Assembly: GCA_018242625.1 (NCBI GenBank) | Contig: JAFEBO010000012.1 | Location: 248,001 to 312,000 of the forward strand | Direction: 5' to 3' | DNA: 64,000 nt | Source: Planctomycetota bacterium | Lineage (GTDB): Bacteria; Planctomycetota; Phycisphaerae; Phycisphaerales; UBA1924 | Part shown: in pieces, positions 47,317 to 55,284 of the stretch | Position numbering within the stretch: the first letter of the stretch is position 1 | How the letters are laid out: each line of letters begins with the position of its first letter | The notes under the pieces: generated by a model | Databases searched by the model: none | The model's input: only the letters and a program-made list of their open reading frames with translations | Told to the model about the DNA's origin: nothing | Program-made: the position numbers and the translations under genes

Positions 47317-49014
47317 ATGCGCAGAGTACTTTCGATGCTTGTTCTCGCTGCGATCGCATTGAAGTGTGCCCTCGGACCGTCCCCGTGCATGGCGGCGGGC
47401 GTCCCTCCGGCCCAGCCGAACATCCTCTTGATCGTCGCGGACGACTTGGGCTACTCGGACCTCGGTTGCTTTGGCGGCGAGATCAAGACGCCCAACCTCG
47501 ACGCGCTGGCGGCGCGAGGCCTTCGGGCGGCCAACTTCTGTGTCTCCGCTACCTGCTCGCCATCCCGGGCGATGCTCCTGACCGGCACCGACAACCACAT
47601 CGCCGGCCTCGGCAACATGGCGGAGTGGCTCGGACCCACCCAGAAGGGAATGCCCGGGTACGAGGGTCACTTGAATGCCCGCGTGGTCACCATTGCCACC
47701 CTGCTGAGCACCCGGGCAGGGTATTTCACGTTCATGGCCGGGAAGTGGCATCTGGGCGAGGATCAGGAGGCGTGGCCGGCGGCGCGCGGGTTTGCCCGCG
47801 ACTTCACGATCATCGACGGAATGGGAAGTCACTGGGAGGACATGAAGTCCTTGAGCCCCAAGCAACCCAGGGTGAACTACTCTCGCAACGGGGAACGACT
47901 CGACGCGCTCCCGCCCGGGTACTTCTCATCGACCAACTTCACGGACTTCGCGATTCAGTGTATCGACGAGGCCCGCACCAAAGAAAAGCCGTTCTTTGCC
48001 TACGTGGCGTACCAGGCGCCCCACGGCCCGCTCGCGGCTCCGGAAGCCTGGATCGACAAGTACCTTGGTGCGTACGACAAGGGATATGACGTCATCGGCG
48101 CGGAGCGCCTGGCCCGGCAGAAGTCGCTCGGCATCGTCGCGAAGGAAGCCCAACGCGCCCCGCGACCACCGGGTGTCCCTGCCTGGGACGAGCTGACGAC
48201 GCAGGAGAAGCAACGATCGGCCTGCAAGATGGAGATCTACGCCGCGATGGTCGGGCACATGGACGACCAGATCGGTCGTCTCCTCGGCCATCTCAAGACA
48301 TCCGGGCAGGTCGAGAACACGCTCATCATCTTCATGTCCGACAACGGGGCGAATGGCGAAGACCACGCGGATCTGCTGATGGAGCACGCCCCCCAGCTCA
48401 AGCCCTGGTTCGAGAAGACCTACGACAATCGCTTTGAGAACTGGGGCCGCCCCGGCTCGTTCATCGACTACGGGAAAGCGTGGGGGCAGGTCAGCAACGT
48501 TCCGTTCCGCCAGTTCAAAGGCACCGTAGCCGAGGGTGGCATCCGGGCTCCCCTGATCGTGAGCGGTCCCGGCGTGGTGCATGCGGGAGCGATCACCAAC
48601 TCGCCCCTGCACATCATGGACATAGCGCCAACCTTGCTGGAACTGGCGCACGTTGACCATCCCGCCAAGGAAAAGGACAGCGGGGTCGCGCCACCGCAAG
48701 GCAAATCGATGTGGAACCTGCTCGCCAACCGCGAGAACGCGATCCGCGCCGATTCGGATTGGAACGGCTGGGAACTCTTCGGCAATCGCGCGATCCGTCA
48801 AGGTGACTGGAAGCTCGTCTACTTGCTGGAGGCAGCGGGCGGCACCGGCGACTGGCAGTTGTTCAACTTGGAGAACGACCCCGTCGAAATGCACGACCTC
48901 TCGTCGCACTATCCCGCGAGACGCGACGCGATGCTCAGGCTCTGGGATGAGTACGTCAAGGCCAACGGCGTGATCGAGTCCGATGCCGGCCCGTTTGCGA
49001 AACGCGATCGCTAG
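47317..49014 (+). CDS. Secreted arylsulfatase-type sulfatase
   Basis: 565 residues from the ATG at 47317, opening with a signal peptide (MRRVLSMLVLAAIALKCALG). NILLIVADDLGYSDLGCFGG is the metal loop of the type I sulfatases, and the formylglycine site is C80-S-P-S-R84, with the cysteine that needs conversion by a formylglycine-generating enzyme. FMSDNGANGE and AGKWHLGE are further signatures. It hydrolyses sulfate esters outside the cytoplasm; the natural substrate is unknown. It is the first gene of the cassette, and the upstream 100 bases to the divergent regulator hold the promoter. An upstream start at 47263 lacks a signal peptide and is disfavoured. Confidence 0.92.
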   Translation: MRRVLSMLVLAAIALKCALGPSPCMAAGVPPAQPNILLIVADDLGYSDLGCFGGEIKTPNLDALAARGLRAANFCVSATCSPSRAMLLTGTDNHIAGLGNMAEWLGPTQKGMPGYEGHLNARVVTIATLLSTRAGYFTFMAGKWHLGEDQEAWPAARGFARDFTIIDGMGSHWEDMKSLSPKQPRVNYSRNGERLDALPPGYFSSTNFTDFAIQCIDEARTKEKPFFAYVAYQAPHGPLAAPEAWIDKYLGAYDKGYDVIGAERLARQKSLGIVAKEAQRAPRPPGVPAWDELTTQEKQRSACKMEIYAAMVGHMDDQIGRLLGHLKTSGQVENTLIIFMSDNGANGEDHADLLMEHAPQLKPWFEKTYDNRFENWGRPGSFIDYGKAWGQVSNVPFRQFKGTVAEGGIRAPLIVSGPGVVHAGAITNSPLHIMDIAPTLLELAHVDHPAKEKDSGVAPPQGKSMWNLLANRENAIRADSDWNGWELFGNRAIRQGDWKLVYLLEAAGGTGDWQLFNLENDPVEMHDLSSHYPARRDAMLRLWDEYVKANGVIESDAGPFAKRDR

Positions 49015-49037
49015 TCCACCGTCGGAGACGAAGCCCC

Positions 49038-50015
49038 ATGGAAATGAAACAAGTCAGCAACAACTGCTACGCGGTCCTGAACGAGAAAAACCGCGTGTGC
49101 GACGCCAACTCCGGCCTCATCAACCTGGCGGGCGGCGTGGTGATCGACACGCAGTCGGACTTGCCGCACGCACGACAAATGATCGACATGTTCAGCAAGG
49201 TGTGGCCCGCCATGCCGAAGCGCGTGGTGAACACGCACGAGGACGCGGACCACGTCTGGGGCAACCAGCTCTTCACGGATGCGGAGATCATCGGGCACCG
49301 ATCGGTGCCCGAGCGGATGAAGCAGGTCGCCGAGCCGCACGAGAGCCAGAAGCTGCTGCACGGCGTCGGCCACCTGCTCACACGTCTGGTGCTCAAGGCG
49401 CTCCACCCGGGCATCGTGGCGGCCGGGAAGCAGCTGATGGAGGACTACAACTTTGACGGGATCAAGCTCGTGCCGCCGACCACCCTCTTCGATGCGCGCT
49501 ACGAACTGAACCTCGACGGCACCGAGGTCCACCTGATCTACGTCGGGCCGTGCCACCAAGTCGGCGACACGATCATCCACGTGCCCAAGGAGGGCGTGGT
49601 GTTCGCCGGAGACGTGCTCTTCCGCCAGTGCACGCCGATGGGCTGGACGGGGTCGTACGCCAAGTGGTTCCAGTGCCTTGACCTGATCGCCGAGCTCAAG
49701 CCCAAGGCGATCGTCCCCGGCCACGGCCCGCTCTGCGGGATCGAAGGCGTGACGGAGATGAAGGCCTACCTCCAGTACGTCCGGGATGAGTCGAAGCGGT
49801 GCTTCGACGCCGGGCTCCCCTCGCTGGAAGCCGCCAAGCGCATTGAGTTCGGTCCCTACGGCGAATGGCGTGCCCCCGCGCGCCTGTACATGAACGTCGA
49901 GCGCGCGTACCGCGAGTTCCGCAACGAACCCCCCGACGCGCCTTGGGATTCGGCAGGCACCTTCGACGCGATCTACGACGTGGCCAAAGCAAAGGGCATC
50001 GAGGTCGAGTTCTGA
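49038..50015 (+). CDS. Metallo-beta-lactamase-fold hydrolase, variant metal site
   Basis: 325 residues of the metallo-beta-lactamase superfamily. The motif that is usually HxHxDH reads here H67-E-D69-A-D71-H72: the second histidine is replaced by aspartate. FAGDVLFRQCTPMGW and VPGHGPLCG supply the later ligands. Loss of one histidine could favour a different metal or a single-metal site. No signal peptide. It lies 23 bases after the sulfatase gene. The substrate is not known; a lactone or ester cleaved after desulfation would fit the context. Confidence 0.82.
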   Translation: MEMKQVSNNCYAVLNEKNRVCDANSGLINLAGGVVIDTQSDLPHARQMIDMFSKVWPAMPKRVVNTHEDADHVWGNQLFTDAEIIGHRSVPERMKQVAEPHESQKLLHGVGHLLTRLVLKALHPGIVAAGKQLMEDYNFDGIKLVPPTTLFDARYELNLDGTEVHLIYVGPCHQVGDTIIHVPKEGVVFAGDVLFRQCTPMGWTGSYAKWFQCLDLIAELKPKAIVPGHGPLCGIEGVTEMKAYLQYVRDESKRCFDAGLPSLEAAKRIEFGPYGEWRAPARLYMNVERAYREFRNEPPDAPWDSAGTFDAIYDVAKAKGIEVEF

Positions 50016-50045
50016 TTCAGTGCAGACACGAGAAGGAAACCAGCC

Positions 50046-51077
50046 ATGAAACTGATCCGCTTTTCCACCACCGACTCGCCGATCCCATGTTTCGGCATCG
50101 TCTTGCAAGACCAGGCGGTCTCGTTTGCCACGCTGCAGCGCAGGTCGGGCAAGTCTTCCCCCCACTTGGCTGACAGCCGGTCGTACCTTGCCAATCTTCC
50201 CGGAAGCGAGCGGACGGCAAAGGAACTGCTCACCTGGGGCGAACAGCATCTCGGAGAACTGGGCGGCGGGGAAAAGTACCCGCTCACCGCCGTCCACCTC
50301 CTCGAACCGGTGGAGGTCGCCGCGCTCTTCGACTTCGGCCTGACGCCGAGGCACCTCAAGAACTCTGGCGAGACGATCGGGAAGTACGAGAAGGACAATC
50401 CGCAAACCGCGCCGCTGCTGCAGGCGTTCGCCAAGGCGGTCATGGCCCCGAAACCCAAGCCCCCCGCTGGCCAGCCCGAACCGCTGTCCTACTACAAGGG
50501 CAATATGAACACCATCGTCGGCGACGGCGAGACCGTCCCCTGGCCGGCCTACACGTCGCGCCTGGATGTGGAGCCCGAGTTGGCCGTGGTGTACGGGAAC
50601 CCGAAGCAGCCGGTGGCGGGCTTCTGCATCTTCAACGACGTGTCCGCACGCGATGTGCAGGCCACAGAGTTCGTCGGCGGGTTCTGTCTGACCAAGGACA
50701 TGGCCAAGGGCAATCAGCTTGGGCCGTACCTGGTTACGCCTGACGAGGTTGGCGACCCGTACAACCTCAAGGTGACGGTGGTCGTGAACGGGAAGGTCAA
50801 GTACCAGGGATCGACGTCCGAGATCAGCCACAAGGCCGAGGACGTGTTCGCCTGGCTGGGATTCATCGCGCCGCTCAAGTCCGGAACCGTGGCAGGCTTC
50901 GGCACCATCCCGGACTGCACCGGGTGCGACCATGACGACTTCGTTGATCCGGGTGCCGAGATCCAGATCACCATCGAGCGGATCGGAACGCTGCGCTGCC
51001 GCTTCGCCGAGCCAACGAGTAAGCTTCTGGCGAGCCGCTGGCCCGTGCGACCATCGCTCCAGAAATATCACGGATGA
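50046..51077 (+). CDS. Fumarylacetoacetate-hydrolase-family protein
   Basis: 343 residues of the FAH superfamily. RLDVEPELAVVYG has the acidic metal ligands, and GFCIFNDVSARDVQATE with KGNQLGPYLVTPDEVGDP are the conserved core blocks. These enzymes cleave carbon-carbon or decarboxylate oxo-acids in the lower part of aromatic degradation. The gene follows the MBL-fold gene by 30 bases. The exact reaction cannot be assigned. Confidence 0.86.
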   Translation: MKLIRFSTTDSPIPCFGIVLQDQAVSFATLQRRSGKSSPHLADSRSYLANLPGSERTAKELLTWGEQHLGELGGGEKYPLTAVHLLEPVEVAALFDFGLTPRHLKNSGETIGKYEKDNPQTAPLLQAFAKAVMAPKPKPPAGQPEPLSYYKGNMNTIVGDGETVPWPAYTSRLDVEPELAVVYGNPKQPVAGFCIFNDVSARDVQATEFVGGFCLTKDMAKGNQLGPYLVTPDEVGDPYNLKVTVVVNGKVKYQGSTSEISHKAEDVFAWLGFIAPLKSGTVAGFGTIPDCTGCDHDDFVDPGAEIQITIERIGTLRCRFAEPTSKLLASRWPVRPSLQKYHG

Positions 51078-51119
51078 CCGCCCGCGCTGCGTCATCGGTC
51101 GCTTCGGAGGACATCGCTC

Positions 51120-51503
51120 ATGCAGGCTGAACAATCGCGATTTGACCGTGGGCTTGACCGCATGCGAGCGATCTTCGGTCCGGAGATCGAGGCCGCGTTG
51201 AAGGGCCTCTCCGCGACCAGCCCCGACTTGGCGCGCTGCCTTGTCGAGTTCCCGTTCGCCGAGATCTACACCCGCCCCGGCCTGGATTTGAAGACCCGGG
51301 AAATGCTCACGGTCGCAGCGCTGACTGTCCTCGGTTACCCACAGGCGGAGTTGAAGGAGCACATCCGGGGCGCGTTGAACGTCGGCTGTACGCAGAACGA
51401 AGTTCTGGAGATCATCCTGCAGATGGCCGTGTACGCCGGCTTCCCTGCTGCGCTAGGAGCCGTCAAGACAGCCGCGGCCGTGTTCGGGGAGTCAACTGCA
51501 TAG
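51120..51503 (+). CDS. Carboxymuconolactone-decarboxylase-like protein
   Basis: 127 residues of the gamma-carboxymuconolactone decarboxylase (PcaC) type. KTREMLTVAALTVLGYPQ and HIRGALNVGCTQNEVLEII match the family's helical core; the CxxC of the AhpD peroxidase branch is missing, so a decarboxylase-like role is more likely. It is the last gene of the cassette, 42 bases after the FAH gene. With the three preceding genes it suggests breakdown of a sulfated aromatic compound. Confidence 0.83.
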   Translation: MQAEQSRFDRGLDRMRAIFGPEIEAALKGLSATSPDLARCLVEFPFAEIYTRPGLDLKTREMLTVAALTVLGYPQAELKEHIRGALNVGCTQNEVLEIILQMAVYAGFPAALGAVKTAAAVFGESTA

Positions 51504-51639
51504 GTTGTACGAGTCTCGCTCTGTCCAATTCCATGTCGGTGCTCGGACGCGCGAAACAAACTCTGTCGCCGAGCGCGGCTGTTCCCGCGGGCGTGGCTGC
51601 CGAAGGTGGGTTTCCAAGTACCTACGCGGGGGGGGCGTG

Positions 51640-51740
51640 CCACGGTGGGCAGGCCAGACTCCGCCAACTTCGGCACATTCCGCCAGGGTTCCGGCGTTGG
51701 CCGACTCTGGCGAACATGGCGAACTGTGGATAACAGCGCC
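51640..51740 (-). pseudogene. Relic of the RepA-like ATPase C-terminus
   Basis: On the minus strand this segment reads ESANAGTLAECAEVGGVWPA, which lines up with DSANAVKVSTLANSDRFGEV at the end of the ATPase gene (38165-38250); the nucleotide strings are also alike. It is too short to be a gene and carries no start. It probably comes from a related element and lies just past the stranded integrase tail. Confidence 0.45.
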
Positions 51741-51770
51741 GCTGGTCCGGGGGGTGGCGAACCAGCACGT

Positions 51771-51974
51771 TCAGTGCCTGGGGGAGGATGCCTGCACCAT
51801 CGCCGCAATGCCCGCGCGGACGGCGGGCGGGAGCGCCGGCCACGCCGCGACGACGGCGGCCAGGTCGGGCGGCAGGGGGGGGTTGGCGGCCGGCGCTGCT
51901 GCGGGCGCTGCTGGGGCGGGCGGGATGTGGCGCAAGTCCGCGTTTTGTCGGGGGTTCGGGCATTCGCCCCGTTG
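51771..51974 (-). other. Stranded 67-codon integrase tail at the right end
   Basis: Read on the minus strand from the right attachment core, the frame that continues the integrase gives 67 codons to a TGA at 51771-51773. It contains an alanine/proline linker and then LPPDLAAVVAAWPALPPAVR and AGIAAMVQASS, a segment that looks conserved and helical. In the integrated island it has no start codon of its own. After excision it would be joined to the integrase gene at 34935-36524 in frame. Confidence 0.65.
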
Positions 51975-52020
51975 ACTGTCGATCCGGTGGTTGCGGGTTC
52001 GATTCCCGTCCGCCTCGCTT
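51974..52020 (+). repeat. Right attachment site (attR)
   Basis: 47 bases matching the left core at 46 positions; the one difference is in the T-loop (GAT for GAG), where this copy has the more usual tRNA sequence. This is probably the host's own original tRNA-Asp 3' end, since its terminator follows directly. Confidence 0.9.
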
Positions 52021-52022
52021 TG

Positions 52023-52050
52023 AAAACCCTCTGCACGCAGGGGGTTTTTC
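52023..52050 (+). terminator. Native tRNA-Asp terminator, now at the right island edge
   Basis: An 11-bp stem with one G-T pair (52023-52033 with 52038-52048) and a CACG loop, then T-rich sequence. It lies three bases after the right core and must have been the tRNA terminator before the island integrated. Confidence 0.85.
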
Positions 52051-52156
52051 TTTTTGGGAGGGCAGAACTCCGCCGCCGCCCCTTCTCACCGGCCTCTCAC
52101 CCTGCACTCATCCGTGGGAGGCAGCATTACTCCGAAAACCCACGGGAGACACGGAC

Positions 52157-52405
52157 ATGTCGGGGCTTGAGCCGAACATCACGGGTAGGGACCTTGCCGA
52201 ACGCATCCGCGACCGCGCGTACGAGTGCTTCAAACGGCGCAACGGAGCCCCCGGCGACGAACTCTCGGACTGGTTCCAGGCGGAGCGCGAGATCTCGGCA
52301 GAGCATGCGGATGCGTCCAAGGTCTTTGGTTCGTGCGCCGCCAGCGAACGGCCTCAGCGCGGGACGATCAATGCGCCGGACACTACCCGACGCCATGGCC
52401 GGTGA
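52157..52405 (+). CDS. DUF2934-type small protein
   Basis: 82 residues; GGGAGA precedes the ATG at 52157. The segment RIRDRAYECFKRRNGAPGDE then LSDWFQAEREI is the DUF2934 signature (about residues 17-46), a short helical module of unknown function common in GC-rich environmental bacteria. It is the first host gene after the island. Its 3' end overlaps the convergent gene by 23 bases. Confidence 0.7.
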   Translation: MSGLEPNITGRDLAERIRDRAYECFKRRNGAPGDELSDWFQAEREISAEHADASKVFGSCAASERPQRGTINAPDTTRRHGR

Positions 52406-52862
52406 GTGCATTTGAACTGCCGCACTCGGGACATGGCATTCCGTGCCGCGTGGCGGACAGGTCGTAGCCGCAGCGTCGGCAGAGCCGGGCGAGCCTTCTG
52501 CGCACGGCGATTCGGTCCCGCCAGCTAAGACCCGCATAGAGCGCGGCGGCGGGCAACGCCAAGAGCCAGATCGGCGCCCAGCCGTACCACCATTCGCCGC
52601 GGCTCTCGCTCGCAAACCACCAATTGAGTCGCGGCGAGTGGGAATACATAAACCAGTGCGTGGGAGGTGGTGCTTCCTGCCACTTGCCGAATAGGGCCAA
52701 GGAGAACCGACCAGATTCGACCCCGAGGTAAAGACCGCGCGGGCTCGCCCAAGTCAATGTGCAGAACGCGCTGCAGATCCAGACCAAGGTAAAGACCACG
52801 GCAGCCGCGAGCGCCAGGCGCTTCCAAACTCGAAATCTGCTCGTGCTTCGCACTGTCCGCAA
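52383..52862 (-). CDS. Membrane protein with C-terminal zinc ribbon
   Basis: 159 residues. One helix near the N-terminus (LALAAAVVFTLVWICSAFC), an aromatic-rich outer loop (SPRLNWWFASESRGEWWYGW), a second helix and a cytoplasmic C-terminal ribbon CRRCGYDLSATRHGMPCPEC. This CxxCGYDL ribbon recurs in short planctomycete membrane proteins. Function unknown. Confidence 0.68.
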   Translation of the reverse strand: MRTVRSTSRFRVWKRLALAAAVVFTLVWICSAFCTLTWASPRGLYLGVESGRFSLALFGKWQEAPPPTHWFMYSHSPRLNWWFASESRGEWWYGWAPIWLLALPAAALYAGLSWRDRIAVRRRLARLCRRCGYDLSATRHGMPCPECGSSNALTGHGVG

Positions 52863-52919
52863 GGTACCCCAAATCGGAAGGCCGGTTGCAGTCCTTCAGG
52901 ATCCCTCGGGGCAATTGGG

Positions 52920-53543
52920 CTAAGCGCCGGTCCTTCGGCCGCCCGATTTTCCCGGAGTGGAGCGGCCGGGGCGCTTCCCCGGGGAACTTCCCGCCACGCG
53001 GGCATTCCGCGACCCGATCTGGCCGGCAACACTGCTGATCCAGCGCTGCCTGGCCCGCATGACCCGGACAATCCCGGAAAGCGCCATCGCGGCATAATCG
53101 TTCCCTTCAGCGCGGCTCTGTGCCAGTCGCTGCTGAATCGATGCGATTTCGAACCGGACCTTCTCCGCCGCATCCCTGAGCATCTTCCGCTGCTCGGCCG
53201 GACCGATCGCGCCCAGGAAGTAGATGCGCACGCGTACGAGATCCGGGGGGACGGTTGCGTCCTGCTGCGGAATGGGACCCCTGAGCCACGCCCGGAGGAC
53301 GCGCAGGCCCGCGGGGCTGACCTTGTAGGCACGCGCCTTTCCTGAACCGCGAGGAAGTTCACGACAGCGAAGCAGCCTCCGGGCGACGAGCCTTGCCAGG
53401 AGCGGATAAATGGCGCCTTCGCGGCTTCGGTAATGCGCGGCGGCCGATTGAGCGAACTCCCGCACAACCTCATAGCCGCTGCACTGCCGACGCTTCCAGA
53501 CAATCCCAAGGACCATGTGCTCAAGGTCTGTGTGCTTTGCCAT
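52920..53543 (-). CDS. PadR-family transcriptional regulator
   Basis: 207 residues from the ATG at 53543; an earlier in-frame start at 53666 would overlap the promoter. The N-terminal winged helix (EHMVLGIVWKRRQCSGYEV, AIYPLLARLVARRLLRCRE) and the C-terminal helical dimer arm are typical of PadR. The last 30 residues are glycine/arginine/proline-rich. It diverges from the secreted protein gene at 53711 and a small palindrome lies between them. Confidence 0.85.
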   Translation of the reverse strand: MAKHTDLEHMVLGIVWKRRQCSGYEVVREFAQSAAAHYRSREGAIYPLLARLVARRLLRCRELPRGSGKARAYKVSPAGLRVLRAWLRGPIPQQDATVPPDLVRVRIYFLGAIGPAEQRKMLRDAAEKVRFEIASIQQRLAQSRAEGNDYAAMALSGIVRVMRARQRWISSVAGQIGSRNARVAGSSPGKRPGRSTPGKSGGRRTGA

Positions 53544-53591
53544 GTGCGCTCGCGGCCGCCCTTGTGTGTTTGTACCGGCTTGCTTTTTTAT

Positions 53592-53602
53592 TACGATTCG
53601 TA
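53592..53602. promoter_or_regulatory. Possible PadR operator
   Basis: A perfect 5-bp inverted repeat around one base, TACGATTCGTA, lies 49 bases upstream of the padR ATG in an AT-rich patch that also has TAGTATATT. Autoregulation of PadR by such sites is common; here it is a guess from position. Confidence 0.4.
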
Positions 53603-53710
53603 GTATATTACGTCTGGACGGCAGTCTGTCGTTGCTTTTGTTGACGGACATTGCGGGAGGCGGCATCCATGCAAGTACATGCCGCGGCTGCGGCGTTCAG
53701 GAGATGACCC

Positions 53711-55093
53711 ATGAAGAGCCTGGTGATCGCGACGTGTGCGGGGGTGCTGGTGAGGGTGGCGGCTCCCGCGTTGGCCGACGCGAGCCTTTTCGTCCTTCGC
53801 CGCGACGACGCCGGCTTCAAGCTCACGAAAGTTGTGATCGCCGAGGGGCAGCAGGTAGTCTGGACGCTGGGGCAGGACGGATTCGTCGATGTGATTCTGC
53901 CGCCGGGTCCCGGCGGATCTGCGGGGATTACGCAGGCGGCGGGCAAGCCCACCACCACCGCTTCGTGCAAGGGCGGCCAGCTTTCGGTGATCACGACCGC
54001 GATGGGCAAGAAATTCGAGCGTCCGGCGCCGACGGCGCAAGAACTCGCGGCGCTCGACGTGCACGTGTCGGCACGCGGCGCGGATGGCAAGACCTTCGCC
54101 GGCTTCATCCGCGGCTACAGCACGTTTGAAGAGGACAAAGTCGGCGTCGTGGAGGACCCGTTCGGGAACGCGATCCCGCTCCAGAAGGGTGACTGTGTCA
54201 TCTACACGTCGACCTTTGCCAAGCGAGACGCATCGGCTTCGACCACAACCGGCAAATGCCCCGTGCAATTTACGGGCGGCCATCATCTGGCTTCCGCCCA
54301 GATCGGGAGCGGCAGTAAAGGAGCGATGGTGATCGATCTCGCGGCGGGAACAACCGTCGTCGCGAAATCCGCGCTTCCGCCCGGGACAGTCATCCGCCCG
54401 TCGGAGATGGTCGAACACAGCCCGGAAGGCATAAAGCGCCTGGCTTCAGAGGTCGGCGGGGCCACGGGCGCTGCGATGCCGCTCGGCGTCGCGACGCTCG
54501 ACACGCTTACGTTCGGTGATGTTCGCTTCGAGAACGTCGACGTACTGGTGATGGAGGAACTGCCGCCGGTGGCGAACGGCATCATCGGGATTGTCGGACT
54601 CGATCTGCTCGGGCGGGGCAAGGTGATTTCGATTCCCTACCCGGCGCCGGGGACGACCGGAGAGTTGCGGCTCTCCGCCTCGGCGAGCGAGAAGCCGGTG
54701 GCGACGTTGCCGCTGGCGATCCTGGATTCCCGGGCGTATTGCCGCGGCAAGGTAAACGCAGCGGATGTGTGCTTCATCGTGGACTCGGGTTCGCCGATCA
54801 CGATCGTGGAAGATCGGGTTACCAGGCTTGCAGGGCTCCAACCGGTTGCTGAGGATAAGGACGTGCGCGGCATCGGAACGGCTCGGAGCAAGCTCGCAAA
54901 GGCGGGCGGTGCCACGATCTCGCTGGGAGAGTCAACGCTCAAGGATCAGACCGTGATGGTGGGTTCGCTGCCGCTTTTCGCACGTTTCAAAGGGGCAACA
55001 CCGGTCGGGATCCTTGGGAACGAGACGCTCGCGGGCTTTGGGAGGGTGGAGATGGATTTTGAGCGAGGAGAGTTGCGGTTGTATCGTGACTGA
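53711..55093 (+). CDS. Secreted retropepsin-like aspartyl protease protein
   Basis: 460 residues with a signal peptide (about 1-23, cleavage near ALADA). The N-terminal 190 residues are a beta-rich domain I cannot name. Two retropepsin-like lobes follow. The second has the intact catalytic triplet D-S-G in CFIVDSGSPITIVEDRV (about 355) and ends GILGNETLAGFGRVEMDFERG, the hallmark of this fold. The first lobe has IDLAAGTTVVAKSAL at the matching place, so its D-T/S-G is degraded. A protease active as a homodimer of second lobes, or an inactive first lobe, is possible. Confidence 0.75.
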   Translation: MKSLVIATCAGVLVRVAAPALADASLFVLRRDDAGFKLTKVVIAEGQQVVWTLGQDGFVDVILPPGPGGSAGITQAAGKPTTTASCKGGQLSVITTAMGKKFERPAPTAQELAALDVHVSARGADGKTFAGFIRGYSTFEEDKVGVVEDPFGNAIPLQKGDCVIYTSTFAKRDASASTTTGKCPVQFTGGHHLASAQIGSGSKGAMVIDLAAGTTVVAKSALPPGTVIRPSEMVEHSPEGIKRLASEVGGATGAAMPLGVATLDTLTFGDVRFENVDVLVMEELPPVANGIIGIVGLDLLGRGKVISIPYPAPGTTGELRLSASASEKPVATLPLAILDSRAYCRGKVNAADVCFIVDSGSPITIVEDRVTRLAGLQPVAEDKDVRGIGTARSKLAKAGGATISLGESTLKDQTVMVGSLPLFARFKGATPVGILGNETLAGFGRVEMDFERGELRLYRD

Positions 55094-55160
55094 GAAACGC
55101 GGTGTGTGTTTTGCGGCGGGTGTGGGCGGATTCGACCGTTTCACGCCTGCGAGAATGGAG

Positions 55161-55268
55161 GCCCGTTGAAACGGGCTGGCGAATTCAGAAGGCGGAAATG
55201 GACGTGAGCGCGTCTGTACCGCCGCTGAAGCGGCGGTCTATGAGCGCGAAAGGCCGATGAATCGGCCT
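55161..55268. repeat. Three REP-like hairpins with TGAA loops
   Basis: Between the two convergent genes lie three perfect hairpins that share the loop TGAA but have different stems: 55161-55176 (6 bp), 55218-55237 (8 bp) and 55251-55268 (7 bp). Stem sequences differ but each pairs fully, which points to selection for structure. They look like members of a dispersed palindromic repeat family. They may also end transcription from both sides. Confidence 0.75.
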
Positions 55269-55284
55269 GAGCTCAAGGGTCAAA

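Noticed and set aside
49011..51362. A 783-codon open frame on the minus strand across the catabolic genes
   Set aside because: It spans three well-supported genes of different families on the other strand, so it is a codon-bias shadow.
51335..52107. Long minus-strand frames across the right island edge
   Set aside because: They read through the tRNA core and its terminator in frames other than the one that continues the integrase, and overlap the decarboxylase gene.
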